In this document: one piece after another, positions 25,447 through 35,003 of the stretch
Numbering within the stretch: the stretch's first letter is position 1
How the letters are laid out: every line of letters begins with the position of its first letter
Origin: Streptomyces violaceusniger
GTDB taxonomy: Bacteria; Actinomycetota; Actinomycetes; Streptomycetales; Streptomycetaceae
Assembly (NCBI GenBank): GCA_005405945.1
Contig: BJHW01000001.1
Location: 8,432,001 to 8,496,000 of the forward strand
DNA length: 64,000 nucleotides
Reading direction: 5' to 3'
Made by a program: the position numbers and the translations under genes
The notes under the pieces: model-generated
The model's input: only the letters and a program-made list of their open reading frames with translations
Told to the model about the DNA's origin: nothing
Database searches by the model: none

Positions 25447-26226
25447 ATGCGCATCGCGACCTGGAACGTCAATTCGATCACCGCCCGGCTGCCCCGGCTG
25501 CTGGCCTGGCTGGAGAGCAGCGGCACGGACGTCCTGTGCGTCCAGGAGACCAAGTGCGCCGAGTCCGCCTTCCCGTACGAGCCGCTGCGCGAGCTCGGCT
25601 ACGAGGCCGCGGTCAACGCCACCGGCCGGTGGAACGGAGTGGCGCTGCTCTCCAAGGCCGGGCTCACGGACGTCACCGTGGGCCTCCCCGGCGGCCCGGA
25701 CTACGACGGCGGCCAGGAGCCGCGGGCGATAGGCGCCACCTGCGGCCCGGTCCGCCTCTGGTCGGTCTATGTGCCCAACGGCCGGGAGATCGGCCACCCC
25801 CACTACGACTACAAGCTGCGCTGGCTGGAGGCGCTGCGCACGGCCGTCGCCGGGGACGCGGCCGGTGAGCGCCCCTTCGCGATCCTCGGCGACTTCAATG
25901 TGGCGCCGACCGACGAGGACGTCTGGGACCGCCCCGCCTTCGACGGGCTGACGCATGTGACGGACCTGGAGCGCGAGGCCCTGGCGGCGCTGCGCGAGTC
26001 GGGTCTTTCGGACGTGGTGCCGCGGCCGCTGAAGTACGACCGTCCCTTCACTTACTGGGACTACCGCGAGCTGTGCTTCCCCAAGAACCGCGGCATGCGC
26101 ATCGACCTGGTCTACGGCAACGAGACGTTCGCCAAGGCGGTCGGCGACGCGTATGTGGACCGCGAGGAGCGCAAGGGCAAGGGCGCCTCCGACCACGCCC
26201 CGGTCGTCGTCGACCTGGAGGTGTGA
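25447..26226 (+). CDS. xthA: Exodeoxyribonuclease III (AP endonuclease family)
   Basis: A DNA repair nuclease acting at abasic sites and 3' blocks. The 259-residue protein has all family motifs: MRIATWNVNSITARL, VLCVQETKC with the metal-binding Glu, SVYVPNGREIGHPHYDYK, FAILGDFNVAPTDEDVWD, RIDLVYGN and ASDHAPVVVDLEV with the catalytic Asp-His. TAGGTT lies 7 nt before ATG 25447, so it may be leaderless. A convergent hairpin separates it from the next gene. Confidence 0.93.
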   Translation: MRIATWNVNSITARLPRLLAWLESSGTDVLCVQETKCAESAFPYEPLRELGYEAAVNATGRWNGVALLSKAGLTDVTVGLPGGPDYDGGQEPRAIGATCGPVRLWSVYVPNGREIGHPHYDYKLRWLEALRTAVAGDAAGERPFAILGDFNVAPTDEDVWDRPAFDGLTHVTDLEREALAALRESGLSDVVPRPLKYDRPFTYWDYRELCFPKNRGMRIDLVYGNETFAKAVGDAYVDREERKGKGASDHAPVVVDLEV

Positions 26227-26271
26227 CCCCGCGGCGGGTCGGGTGACCCGCGGCGAGGTCTCCTGGCGAGG

Positions 26272-26296
26272 AGGGGGAGCCCCTGAGGCTCCCCCT
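26272..26296. terminator. Bidirectional hairpin between xthA and the SGNH hydrolase gene
   Basis: A perfect 10-bp stem (agggggagcc / ggctccccct) with loop cctga lies between convergent genes. Its right arm touches the SGNH stop codon at 26295-26297. Confidence 0.7.
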
Positions 26297-28103
26297 ACCC
26301 CGTCAGCTTCCGCAGGTCGATCGACTCCGCCATCGCCCGCAACCCCGCGTCGCCCGGGTGCAGATGGTCCCCGCTGTCATAGGCGGGCAGGATCCGCGCC
26401 GGGTGCTCGGGGTCCCGCACCACCGCGTCGAAGTCCAGCACGGCGTCGAACACCCCGCCGTTGTCCCGGATGAAGGCGTTGACGGCCGAGCGCCGCCCGT
26501 CCGCGTCCGCCGTGCACAGCGACTCCCCCTCGCACGGGGCGATGGTCGCCCCGACCACCCGCAGCCCGCGCTCCCGCACCCGCGACGCGACCGACCGCAG
26601 ACCCGCGATCAGCTCCTCGGCCGAGCTGCCCCACCGCAGATCGTTGATGCCCTGGAAGACGACGACCGTACGGGCCCCGGTCTGGGCGAGCACATCCCGC
26701 TCCAGCCGGTGCCGAGTGCTGACCCCGCCGGTGTCCGTGGAGACGCCCTCGCCCGGATAGCGGTCGGCCACCACGCGGTTGGCGGAGATGCCCGCGTTGA
26801 GCACCCCGTACGCCGGGACCTCGGACTGGCCGCGCAGCCGCCGCGCGAGCACATCGGGCCAGCGGCGGTTGGCGTCATTGGTGGACTTGGTGCCGTCGGT
26901 GATCGAGTCGCCGAGCGCCACCACCGAACCCGGACCGCCCCGCACATCGACCCCGGTCAGGAACGGCCAGGTGGTGAGGGTGCCGGTGTAGGACTCAGCC
27001 CCCGGCTCGGCGGTCCGGTCCCCGCTGCCCGCCGCGCTCAGATACGACCGCTGGGTGGCCTGGCTGTGCACCGGCACCGCCGCGACCGGACCCGGCAGAT
27101 GGATGCTCACCAGCAGATTGGCGTCCGCCGGAACCGCGAAGTCCACCGGATCGCTGAACACCTGCGCGCCCGCGGGGATCGAGGTCCCCGGCCGCCCGCC
27201 GAACGTCAGCGGCACCGGTGACCCCTGCGCCGCCGCGCCGCTCGCCTGGAGCGCGACCGTCGCATGCCCGATCTCCACGGGGGACGCGGCGAAGGTGTTC
27301 TCCAGCCGGACCCGGGCCCTCGGGCCGCCCGCGCTGGTGTGCACCACCAGCCGCAGCGTCTGATCGGTCCACGGCCCCACCTTGGTGTACCCGGCGGTGC
27401 TCGCCGCCCAGCTCCCGGTCCAGCCGTACGCGGGCTGCCGCAGCGACGCGGCGAAGACATGGAGGTCGGCCGCCGGGCCCGGGTCCCTCGGCAGCACCAC
27501 CGACGCGACCTCGTGGCCGCGGTCCAACGGCACCGTCACCGCGTACAGCCGGGCCGTCTCCTGCCGCTGACCGGCGGCGGTGTTGAGGTGGGGGAGGCCG
27601 ACGGCCTTGGTGGCGGCGGGGCCCGCCCGCCAGTCCGGCGCGCTCAGCGTGTACGGATGGCTCGACCCGTCGCGGTAGCGCACCGTTCCGACGCCGCTCG
27701 CCCCGGCGCCGGGCCCGTTCGGCGAACTGCTCGCCACCAGGAAGGTCAGCGCCTCGCCCCGGCCGCGCAGCCGCACCGCCTGGCCGTCGGCGATCACATT
27801 GTCCGGCCGTGCCCCCGCGCTCCTCGGCCAGGTCAGCCGCGCCGCGTCCAGGGCGATGTCGCGCCCCGGCGTCCAGCCGGCGGCCCGCAGATCCTGCGCG
27901 GAGAGCGAGGCGCCCGCACCGTCGAAGTCGGCGTCACCCGGCCGGGTGTCATCGCTGACCGCCCGGTTGTCGAAAAGCCGCTCCAAAGGGAGCGGCTTGT
28001 GGGTCGGCACGTCGGCCGGTGCGGCGGAGGAGGGTGCGATGAGTGCGAGGGTGACACCTCCCGCGACGATCCCGGCGGTTGTCCACGGTCTCGCGACGCG
28101 CAT
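26295..28103 (-). CDS. Secreted SGNH/GDSL-family hydrolase
   Basis: A 602-residue secreted esterase or lipase-like protein. The signal peptide MRVARPWTTAGIVAGGVTLA ends in an Ala-rich cleavage region. The first 380 residues form a beta-rich region, and the C-terminal SGNH domain has VVALGDSITDGTKS (Ser), GISANR (Gly), VVFQGINDLRWG (Asn) and GDHLHPGDAGLRAMAESI (Asp-His). ATG 28101-28103 follows GAGAGGGGAC. Such proteins usually act on polysaccharide or lipid esters outside the cell. It is monocistronic. Confidence 0.9.
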   Translation of the reverse strand: MRVARPWTTAGIVAGGVTLALIAPSSAAPADVPTHKPLPLERLFDNRAVSDDTRPGDADFDGAGASLSAQDLRAAGWTPGRDIALDAARLTWPRSAGARPDNVIADGQAVRLRGRGEALTFLVASSSPNGPGAGASGVGTVRYRDGSSHPYTLSAPDWRAGPAATKAVGLPHLNTAAGQRQETARLYAVTVPLDRGHEVASVVLPRDPGPAADLHVFAASLRQPAYGWTGSWAASTAGYTKVGPWTDQTLRLVVHTSAGGPRARVRLENTFAASPVEIGHATVALQASGAAAQGSPVPLTFGGRPGTSIPAGAQVFSDPVDFAVPADANLLVSIHLPGPVAAVPVHSQATQRSYLSAAGSGDRTAEPGAESYTGTLTTWPFLTGVDVRGGPGSVVALGDSITDGTKSTNDANRRWPDVLARRLRGQSEVPAYGVLNAGISANRVVADRYPGEGVSTDTGGVSTRHRLERDVLAQTGARTVVVFQGINDLRWGSSAEELIAGLRSVASRVRERGLRVVGATIAPCEGESLCTADADGRRSAVNAFIRDNGGVFDAVLDFDAVVRDPEHPARILPAYDSGDHLHPGDAGLRAMAESIDLRKLTG

Positions 28104-28257
28104 ATGTGTCCCCTCTCGCAACCAACCCGACCGGCGATTCGACAGGCGCCGGAAGAACGTACGGAGGCAGGTGGGTGTCGTCAAGACAAGCATCGGGTCA
28201 CAGCTCATACCGCGCGCCCTGTGGTGCGCCGGTGGCCTGGATGCCACGCTGAGCGGT

Positions 28258-28698
28258 ATGAACATCTCCTTCTTGGGCAACTGGCGCAAGCGACGTGGCC
28301 CCGCCTCGGGCGAGGCCCTGATGGGTGCCCAGGAGGAGGACCCGCAGGGCGTCGCCCAACTGCTCTCCGAATGCGAACTCCTGCGTGCGCGGGCCTCCGC
28401 CGCGGGCATCGGGCTCGATGACTCCACGGCCTCCCTGGAGGCGCTGGACCAGATGGCGCCGCGCTGGCGCGACGACCCGGACGAGCTTCCCTGGCTCGGT
28501 AACGACGCGGGTCTCTACCTGGGCACGGTCATCGTCCGCACCGTCCCCGGGGCCGTCTGGCAGGTGTGGCCCAACGGCCGGCCCATCGTCCGGCTGGCCT
28601 CCGGCCGCGAGGTCGACGTCGTCGAGGCCGGTCACCAGTGGGCCGCCGACGGCGCCCCCGAACTCTGCCAGCGCTACGCGGAGGTCGCCGAGGCGTAG
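28258..28698 (+). CDS. DUF6278 family protein
   Basis: A 146-residue soluble protein conserved in Streptomyces. MNISFLGNWRKRRGP, LLSECELLRARA, DELPWLGNDAGLYLGTVIV and WQVWPNGRPIVRLASGREVDV match what I recall of DUF6278. The acidic N-terminal half and a C-terminal domain resembling SMI1-neighbour proteins have no known activity. ATG 28258 lies next to GAGCGGT; the region is divergent from the SGNH gene. Confidence 0.75.
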   Translation: MNISFLGNWRKRRGPASGEALMGAQEEDPQGVAQLLSECELLRARASAAGIGLDDSTASLEALDQMAPRWRDDPDELPWLGNDAGLYLGTVIVRTVPGAVWQVWPNGRPIVRLASGREVDVVEAGHQWAADGAPELCQRYAEVAEA

Positions 28699-28725
28699 GG
28701 CGTCCGCCGGCTCGTGGCCGCCTGC

Positions 28726-29050
28726 GGCGAGCTGTTCCCCTCCCCGCCCCTTCCGGCCGCATCGATATGCGGCTCCGCCGCGTGGCGGGGCTCCGCCCAT
28801 GGACCCCGGGGCCCGGGGCGAAGCCCCGGACACGTGCTGGGGTGTTGGGGTGGGCGGTTCTTTCCCCGCCCCGCCCCTTCCCGAACCATGGGCTTCGCCC
28901 CTGGGCCCCGGGGCGTGGGGTGGAGTCCCGGACATGCGTTGGGGCGTTGGAGTGGGCGGTTCCTTCCCCCACGCCCCTTCCCGCAGCATCGATAGGCGGC
29001 TCCGCCGCGTGGCGGGGCTTCGCCTCTGGAGCCCAGGAGGGGGCGACGGG
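28726..29050. repeat. Dispersed GC-rich intergenic repeat cluster, copy 2 (three variants)
   Basis: Three imperfect variants occur in tandem, each with a poly-pyrimidine block (cccctccccgccccttccc type), then gcatcgatatgcggctccgc or a close variant, then gtggcggggctccgcc. The 29051-29346 gap holds another partial copy and the region upstream of the ATPase gene. No gene was found in 28699-29346 (648 bp). Confidence 0.75.
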
Positions 29051-29119
29051 CCGGCCGGTGCCGTCATCGACACCCGCACCGGCGGATGACCGGGCGGACG
29101 CCCGTGCACATCCGGGGCG

Positions 29120-29190
29120 TCCGGCCGGGGTCTGGGGCGGAGCCTCAGTTGAGGGAAGGGGCGGGGAGGGGGAAGCAGCCCGCCGCAGGC
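29120..29190. repeat. Dispersed GC-rich intergenic repeat, inverted partial copy
   Basis: The words ggtctggggcggagcc, gggaaggggcggggaggggg and agcccgccgcaggcgg appear here in the opposite orientation to the preceding copies, so the pair could fold into a long-range hairpin. Confidence 0.65.
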
Positions 29191-29346
29191 GGCACGCCCC
29201 CCCGCCCCCCGCACCCCCGTAGGCCCTGTCGGGCGGTATCCGCCCATCAATGCGTGTCCGTACCCAACGCTCCGCAGTTGTCCGGATAGCTTGCGCTGAC
29301 CGGGACACAGCTGACCTGGACACGCGGAAGGCGGGTGGGGCCGGGT

Positions 29347-30093
29347 ATGGCCGTCGGCGAGCCGCTGATCGAGCTGCGCGGCGTCAACAAGCACTTCGGC
29401 GCGCTGCACGTTCTGCGGGACATCGACCTCACCGTCGGGCGCGGCGAAGTCGTCGTGGTCATCGGCCCCTCCGGCGGCGGCAAGTCCACCCTGATCCGGA
29501 CCATCAACCGGCTGGAGACCGTCCAGTCCGGCTCCATCGTGGTCGACGGCCGCCCGCTCCCCGAGGAGGGCAAGGAGCTGGCGCGGCTGCGCGCCGAGGT
29601 CGGGATGGTCTTCCAGTCGTTCAACCTCTTCGCCCACCGCACCGTGCTGGCCAATGTGATGCTCGGTCAGGTCAAGGTCCGCCGCCGCGACAAGCAGGAC
29701 GCCGAGCGGCGCGCCCGCGAGCTGCTGGGCCGGGTCGGACTGGCCGACCAGGCCGGGAAGTACCCCGCCCAGCTCTCCGGAGGCCAGCAGCAGCGGGTGG
29801 CCATCGCCCGCGCGCTGGCGATGGACCCGCAGGTGATGCTCTTCGACGAGCCGACCTCCGCCCTCGACCCCGAGATGATCAACGAGGTGCTCGAGGTGAT
29901 GCGCCAGCTCGCCCAGGAGGGGATGACGATGGTCGTGGTCACCCATGAGATGGGCTTCGCCCGCTCCGCCGCGAACCGGGTGGTCTTCATGGCCGACGGC
30001 GGGATCGTCGAGGACCGTACGCCGGAGGAGTTCTTCCGGGCCCCGGAGAGCGAGCGCGCCCGGGACTTCCTGTCCAAGATCCTCAAGCACTGA
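29347..30093 (+). CDS. Polar amino acid ABC transporter ATP-binding protein (GluA-like)
   Basis: A 248-residue ATPase of the glutamate/glutamine importer group. It has Walker A (GPSGGGKST), Q-loop VGMVFQSFNLFAHRT, signature LSGGQQQRVAIARAL, Walker B VMLFDEPTSALDPE and the H-loop VVVTHEMGFAR. ATG 29347 follows a GG-rich tract. It is first in a four-gene operon with a binding protein and two permeases, in the order of gluABCD. Confidence 0.93.
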   Translation: MAVGEPLIELRGVNKHFGALHVLRDIDLTVGRGEVVVVIGPSGGGKSTLIRTINRLETVQSGSIVVDGRPLPEEGKELARLRAEVGMVFQSFNLFAHRTVLANVMLGQVKVRRRDKQDAERRARELLGRVGLADQAGKYPAQLSGGQQQRVAIARALAMDPQVMLFDEPTSALDPEMINEVLEVMRQLAQEGMTMVVVTHEMGFARSAANRVVFMADGGIVEDRTPEEFFRAPESERARDFLSKILKH

Positions 30094-30101
30094 GCCGGGT
30101 G

Positions 30102-31023
30102 ATGACGGACATGAGGCGTCTGCGCCGCGCGACCGCCGCCCTCGCCACGGCCCTGGTCCTGCTGCTCGTGCCGGGCTGCGGCAAGGAGGGCAGCCCGCCC
30201 GCCAAGGGCCCGCGGGCCGAGAAGCTGCCCACCTACAAGGTGGACACCGGGTTCCGGCTGCCCGCCTCGCCCACCTGGCGCCGGGCCGAGCGCCGCGGCC
30301 ACCTCACCGTCGGGGTCAAGGAGGACCAGCCCTATCTGGGCGAGCGGGACCCGGCCACCGGCCGCTACTCGGGCTTCGACATCGAGATCGCCCGCATGAT
30401 GTCCGCCTCCCTCGGCTTCGCCCCGAGCACCATCCGCTACCAGACCATCGCCTCCGCCAACCGCGAGACCGCGCTCCAGAGCGGCCAGATCGACTACTAC
30501 GTCGGCACCTACACCATCAATCCGCTGCGAAAGCGGCTGGTCGGCTTCGCCGGGCCGTACTTCATGGCCGGCCAGTCGCTGCTGGTGCGCACCGACGAGA
30601 ACGACATCCACGGCCCCGGCGACCTCGCGGGCAGGACCGTCTGCTCGGTGGCCGGCTCCACCCCGCTCCAGCGCATCCAGGCCGACTACCCCAAGGCCCA
30701 CGCGGTCGCGTACGACACGTACTCGGTGTGCGTGGACAACCTGCTCAGCTTCCAGGTGGACGCGGTGACCACCGACAACACCATCCTGCTCGGCTACGCG
30801 GCCAAGGCCCCCGACGAGCTGAAGGTGGTGGGCCGGCCCTTCTCCAAGGAGCCGTACGGCATCGGCGTGCCCAAGCGGGACACCGCGCTGCGCTTCGCGC
30901 TGGACGACGCGATCCTCTTCCACGAGCGCAACGGCGACTGGAAGAAGGCGTACGACGCGACCCTCGGCCTCTCGGGTGTGCCCGCCCCAAGCCACCCCCA
31001 TCGACCGCTACCGCACCGGCTGA
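30102..31023 (+). CDS. Glutamate-type ABC transporter binding lipoprotein (3'-end frameshift as sequenced)
   Basis: A 306-residue (approx.) extracytoplasmic lipoprotein with lipobox LVPGC. Family words are HLTVGVKEDQPYLGERD, GFDIEIARMMSASLGF, IDYYVGTYTINPLRKRLV, VCSVAGSTPLQRIQ and VDAVTTDNTILLGYA. Cys pairs at VCSV and SVCVD suit a disulfide. After LGLSGVPAP the frame is lost: two missing bases near 30985-30995 would give ATPIDRYRTG and a stop at 31021-31023, next to the permease. As sequenced the frame runs on to 31097. ATG 30102 is chosen over GTG 30099. Confidence 0.85.
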
Positions 31024-31033
31024 AGGCCCTCCC

Positions 31034-31678
31034 ATGGACGTGCTCACCCAGAACTTCTCGCTGTACGGCAGGGGCTTCCTCGGCACCGTGCAGCTGACCG
31101 TCTACGCCTCGCTGCTCGCCCTCGCGCTCGGCATCCTCATGGCCGCGTTCCGGGTGGCGCCGGTCGCCTCGCTGCGCGCGTTCGGCACCGTCTGGGTGAC
31201 GGTGCTCCGCAACACCCCGCTGACGCTGCTGTTCTTCGCGGTGATGCTGGGGCTGCCGCGCTTCGGTCTGGTGCTGCCGTTCACCGTCTTCGCGGTGATC
31301 GCGCTCGGCTGCTACACCTCGGCCTTCATCTGCGAGGCGGTGCGAGCGGGCATCAACACGGTGCCGGTGGGGCAGGGCGAGGCGGCCCGCAGCCTGGGCA
31401 TGACGTTCGACCAGACGCTGAGCGCGGTGGTGCTGCCGCAGGCGTTCCGCACGGTCATCCCGCCCATCGGCTCGACCCTGATCGCGCTCGCCAAGAACTC
31501 GGCCATCGCCGGGTCGTTCAGCGTCACCGAACTGCTCGGCACCTACAAGCCCCTCAACGAGCAGGGTTACAACATCATCTGGACCTTCGTCTGGATCGCC
31601 GTCGGATACCTGATCATCACCCTCGCCATCAGCGCGATCTTCTCCCTGCTGGAGCGGCGCTGGGGGGTGCCCCGATGA
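31034..31678 (+). CDS. Amino acid ABC transporter permease (GluC-like)
   Basis: A 214-residue membrane subunit of the His/Glu/Gln type with about five helices. It has VLRNTPLTLLFFAVML, the EAA loop EAARSLGMTFDQTLSAVVLPQ (given in part: AARSLGMTFDQTLS), and a final helix pair. It starts 10 bp after the repaired end of the binding protein and overlaps the second permease by ATGA at 31675-31678. Confidence 0.92.
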   Translation: MDVLTQNFSLYGRGFLGTVQLTVYASLLALALGILMAAFRVAPVASLRAFGTVWVTVLRNTPLTLLFFAVMLGLPRFGLVLPFTVFAVIALGCYTSAFICEAVRAGINTVPVGQGEAARSLGMTFDQTLSAVVLPQAFRTVIPPIGSTLIALAKNSAIAGSFSVTELLGTYKPLNEQGYNIIWTFVWIAVGYLIITLAISAIFSLLERRWGVPR

Positions 31679-32547
31679 CCGCGCCCGCGACCACCAGCGC
31701 CCTCTACGACGTCCCCGGGCCGCACACCCGGCGGCGGCACCGGATGTACGCGCTGGCCGGGACGGCCGTGCTGCTGGTGCTGCTCGGCTGGATCGTCTAT
31801 CTCCTCATCCACACCGGTCAGTTCGCCTACCGCAAGTGGATGCCGTTCGAGTACAAGGGCATCCAGGAGCTGCTGCTGAACGGGCTCGCGGGCACCCTCA
31901 AGGCGTTCGGCATGGCCGCGGCCGGTTCGCTCGCCCTCGGCGGGGTGCTCGCCGCCGGGCGGCTCTCCGAGCACCGGCCGCTGCGCTGGGTGGCCACGCT
32001 GGTGGTGGAGTTCTTCCGGGCGATGCCCGTGCTGGTGATGATCTTCTTCGTCTTCGTGGCGCTGCGGGTTCAGCCGCTGCCCGCGCTCGTCACCGGGCTG
32101 ACGCTGTACAACGGCTCGGTGCTGGCCGAGGTGTTCCGGGCCGGGGTGAACTCGGTGGAGCGCGGCCAGCGCGAGGCGGCGTACTCGCTCGGCCTGCGCA
32201 AGACCCAGGTCATGATGTCCGTGCTGGTGCCGCAGGGGGTGCGGGCGATGCTCCCGGCCATCATCAGCCAGCTCGTGGTGGCCCTGAAGGACACCTCGCT
32301 CGGCTTCCTCATCACCTATGAGGAGTTTCTGCACGCCGGAAAGCTGATCGCGTCCAATCTCGACTACGGTCTGCCGTTCATCCCGGTGGTCATGGTGATC
32401 TCACCGATCTACATCGGGATGTGCATGCTGCTGTCGTGGTTCGCCAACTGGGTGGCCAAGCGGGAGCGGCGCAGTGTGAAGACCCGCCAGGTCGAGGTCG
32501 CCGCCGCCGAACCGGCCGCCCCGATGCCGGGGGACACCCGCGGCTGA
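31675..32547 (+). CDS. Amino acid ABC transporter permease (GluD-like)
   Basis: A 290-residue permease, longer than its partner because of an N-terminal hydrophilic segment and a C-terminal tail rich in Ala/Glu. EFFRAMPVLVMIFFVFVAL, the EAA loop REAAYSLGLRKTQVM and VALKDTSLGFLITYEEFL mark the family. It closes the importer operon. The stop codon sits inside a 21-bp tandem repeat. Confidence 0.92.
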   Translation: MTAPATTSALYDVPGPHTRRRHRMYALAGTAVLLVLLGWIVYLLIHTGQFAYRKWMPFEYKGIQELLLNGLAGTLKAFGMAAAGSLALGGVLAAGRLSEHRPLRWVATLVVEFFRAMPVLVMIFFVFVALRVQPLPALVTGLTLYNGSVLAEVFRAGVNSVERGQREAAYSLGLRKTQVMMSVLVPQGVRAMLPAIISQLVVALKDTSLGFLITYEEFLHAGKLIASNLDYGLPFIPVVMVISPIYIGMCMLLSWFANWVAKRERRSVKTRQVEVAAAEPAAPMPGDTRG

Positions 32548-32596
32548 GCCGGGGACACCCGCGGCTGAGCCGGGGACACCCGCGGCTGAGCCGGGG
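32534..32596. repeat. 21-bp tandem repeat, three perfect copies, across the GluD-like stop
   Basis: The unit acacccgcggctgagccgggg starts at 32534, 32555 and 32576. The first copy encodes the last codons and the TGA at 32545-32547; the other two copy it. As 21 is a multiple of three, all copies are in frame, so a readthrough would meet a second stop 21 bp on. Confidence 0.92.
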
Positions 32597-32617
32597 CGGC
32601 CGGACGGTGTCTCGGTT

Positions 32618-32653
32618 GCTTCAGGCGCTTCAGCAGCTTCAGTCGCTTCAGTC
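32618..32653. repeat. 9-bp tandem repeat, four copies, over the S15-like hydrolase stop
   Basis: gcttcaggc, gcttcagca, gcttcagtc and gcttcagtc run without a gap. On the minus strand the last copy contains the TGA (32648-32650) of the hydrolase gene, and the others repeat TGA in frame every 9 bp. It lies back to back with the 21-bp repeat of the convergent permease gene. Confidence 0.9.
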
Positions 32654-34267
32654 GCGGACCGGGACCGTCAGATGGGACGGGTCCGAGTCCGGCGACGAGA
32701 AGGTGAGATGGGCGCCGTCGGGGTTGTGCTCGATGTAGAGCGGGTCGACGGTGTCCACGACCAGCGCCAGCCGGTGACCTGCCGGGACGTCGTACGCGGT
32801 GGAGAACAGCTCCAGGTCCACGCCGAAGGGCGTGCCCGGGGTGCGGTCGTGGAAGGTGAACGGGGCGTGGGTGATGAGCTTGCCGACGCCCAGCGGGCCC
32901 ACGTCGTACAGATACGCCACCGCCGTACCGTCGGAGCGGTCGCTGGTCACGGTGGTGTGGAGCTTCACGGTGCCGCGGACGCGCTGCTCGCGGGCGTAGG
33001 CCCCGGTCTGCCAGACGGCCGCGTAGGACCGGGGCAGCAGCGGGATCGAGGCGAGCGGCGGGATCTTCAGGAACTGGTCGAGGGCGCCGCCGAGCAGCAC
33101 GGTCCCGGCGTTGGCACCGGAGTCATGGTTGGCGGTGACCTTCTCGGTGCTGTCGAGCGGGACGCTGCGCTGCTCGGAGGGGACGGCCGACCAACTGGGG
33201 TAGCCCTCGTAGTCGTCACCGTCCGCCGTACGGGACGTCAGCTGCACCGGCGCTTGGCGGTCGATGCCGTTGCGCTCGCCCTTGAGGTAGCGGTCGAGCC
33301 ACTGCCGGGCGTGGTCCCAGGTGGTGTTGGGCAGTCCGAGCACCCCGGTGAGCTCGGCGGTGGCGTGGTCGCCGGGCCGCAGCTCCAGCCGCTTGGGGCC
33401 GGTCAGCTTCTCGAAGAAGTCGGCGTAGCTGTTGGGCGGGAAGATCGAGTCGCCCCAGGAATTGCCCAGCATGATGGCCGCGCCATGGGCGTTGATCCGG
33501 TCGAGGTAGGTGGCGGCGGAGCGCTTCTTGCCCCAGGCGATCAGATCCTTCTCCTTGGCGAGGTTGGAGGAGAAGAAGTCATCGAGGATCTGCTGGAACT
33601 CCTCGCTGGGTCGGCCGGTCAGCGCCCCGGCCCCGGCGAGCAGCCCGGCGGCCTGGGCGTGCTGGGTGCGGCCGCTGTAGATCGAGCCGACCAGGTCCGC
33701 CCAGCCGCTCATGGCCACCACGGCCTTGATCCGCGGGTCGGCCCCGGCCGCGAGCAGGCTGATCCCGGCGCCGTAGGAGAGCCCGGCCATGCCGATGTGG
33801 TCGGGGTCGGCGGGGGTGTTGGCGAGTGCCCAGTCGATGACCTTGGACGCGTCGGCGATATCGGGCGGCCCCGCCGTCTCGATCTTCCCGCCGGACTGCC
33901 AGAAGCCGCGGGTGTTGTAGGTCAGCACCACATAGCCGGTTTCGGCGAGCTTCTTGGCCTGGGCGAGATATTCGACCTGGGGCAGGGACCAGCTGGTGGG
34001 CAGGACGACGAGGGGGAGGCGGTGGGAGGCGTCGGCGTTGGCGGGGGCCACGACGTTGGCGGCCAGGTTGACGCCGCCGTCGCCGGGGATGTCGACGAAG
34101 CGGATGGAGACGCCGGAGGAGGTGGCGGTGGAGGTGGCTGTGGTGGCGGTCGGGGCGGGTGCCGCGGCGGCGGTGGAGGGGGCGAGGCCGAAGGCCGCAC
34201 CGGCCATGACGGTGACGGAGAGGGCGGCGGCGGTCGTGGGGCGCAGGGCTTTTCGGGCAGGGGTCAC
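32648..34267 (-). CDS. Secreted S15/CocE-like alpha/beta hydrolase
   Basis: A 539-residue exported enzyme of the Xaa-Pro dipeptidyl-peptidase/CocE esterase group. The signal peptide (MTPARKALRPTTAAALSVTV onward) is followed by an Ala/Thr-rich linker. The hydrolase core has VVLTYNTRGFWQSGG, DHIGMAGLSYGAGISLLAA with the nucleophile Ser, GNSWGDSIFPPN (acid) and RPGDHATAELTG (His). The last 150 residues form the jelly-roll XPDX domain. GTG 34265-34267 follows AGGAG. It is expected to act on peptides or esters outside the cell. Confidence 0.87.
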   Translation of the reverse strand: MTPARKALRPTTAAALSVTVMAGAAFGLAPSTAAAAPAPTATTATSTATSSGVSIRFVDIPGDGGVNLAANVVAPANADASHRLPLVVLPTSWSLPQVEYLAQAKKLAETGYVVLTYNTRGFWQSGGKIETAGPPDIADASKVIDWALANTPADPDHIGMAGLSYGAGISLLAAGADPRIKAVVAMSGWADLVGSIYSGRTQHAQAAGLLAGAGALTGRPSEEFQQILDDFFSSNLAKEKDLIAWGKKRSAATYLDRINAHGAAIMLGNSWGDSIFPPNSYADFFEKLTGPKRLELRPGDHATAELTGVLGLPNTTWDHARQWLDRYLKGERNGIDRQAPVQLTSRTADGDDYEGYPSWSAVPSEQRSVPLDSTEKVTANHDSGANAGTVLLGGALDQFLKIPPLASIPLLPRSYAAVWQTGAYAREQRVRGTVKLHTTVTSDRSDGTAVAYLYDVGPLGVGKLITHAPFTFHDRTPGTPFGVDLELFSTAYDVPAGHRLALVVDTVDPLYIEHNPDGAHLTFSSPDSDPSHLTVPVRD

Positions 34268-34562
34268 GATGGCTCCTGGTGGGGGATGCCGTGGGGGCAG
34301 GGGAGCGCCGGTGCTTGTGACCTGACGGTAACTCGGGTGTTTACCGGCGGTAATAGCACGGTAAGTTACGCGTGGGTAACGATAATGGGCCGCGGTCGGC
34401 TGCCGGGGCCGACCCGGCCCGGAGCGCTACCCGGGGGCCGGATCCGCCAGGGTCCGGCCCCACCCAATCCCGCTGGCGCGGAACGCCGCCGGTGCTGAGA
34501 TTTGACCGCGCGTTGAGTCCCGGCCCCGGGGTGGGGGCGGTCACGGGCTGGGCCGCGGCCCC

Positions 34563-34920
34563 CGTGCTGGGGGGTGTCCGGCGGGGCTTGACGCCTGCGG
34601 CGGGCCGCGCGGCGGAGCCGCATATCGGTGCTTCCCCCTCCCCGCCCCTTCCCGCGGCGCCGATTCGCGGCTCCGCCGCGTGGTGGGGCTCCGCCCCAGA
34701 CCCCGAACCGGGGCTCCGTCCCAGGCCTCGGATCGGGGCTTCGGTCCAGGTCCCGGATCGGGGTTTCGGCCCTTCCCGCGGCATCGATATGCGGCCCCGC
34801 CGCGTGGCGGGGGCGGAGCTCCCCACGCGGCGGAGCCGCATACCGTCAGGTGTCGGGAAGGGGCGGGAAGGGGCGGGAAGGGGAAAGCATCGATATGCGG
34901 CTCCGCCGGACACTCCGTAG
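34563..34920. repeat. Dispersed GC-rich intergenic repeat cluster, copy 3
   Basis: Between 34268 and 35003 (736 bp) no gene was found. The first part (34320-34385) is AT-rich with several gtaac/ttacc words and probably holds the hydrolase promoter. From 34563 come gtgtccggcggggctt, ccctccccgccccttcccgc, gattcgcggctccgccgcgt and inverted partners, with ggatcggggcttcggtccag repeated with variation at 34705-34775. Confidence 0.75.
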
Positions 34921-35003
34921 CGCCGCTCGCGCGGGATCGCGTGCTCGGTCCAAGCCCTGGCCCCAGGCCCTGGGTTGGGCCCAGGGTCGGGCCCGGGTCC
35001 GCG

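Noticed and set aside
28198..30090. A long minus-strand frame over the DUF6278, repeat and ATPase region
   Set aside because: It crosses intergenic hairpin repeats and a clear ABC ATPase; no conserved protein content.
34268..35003. Search for a gene in the 736-bp gap
   Set aside because: Open frames there are made of the dispersed hairpin repeat and change between copies; no coding signature.
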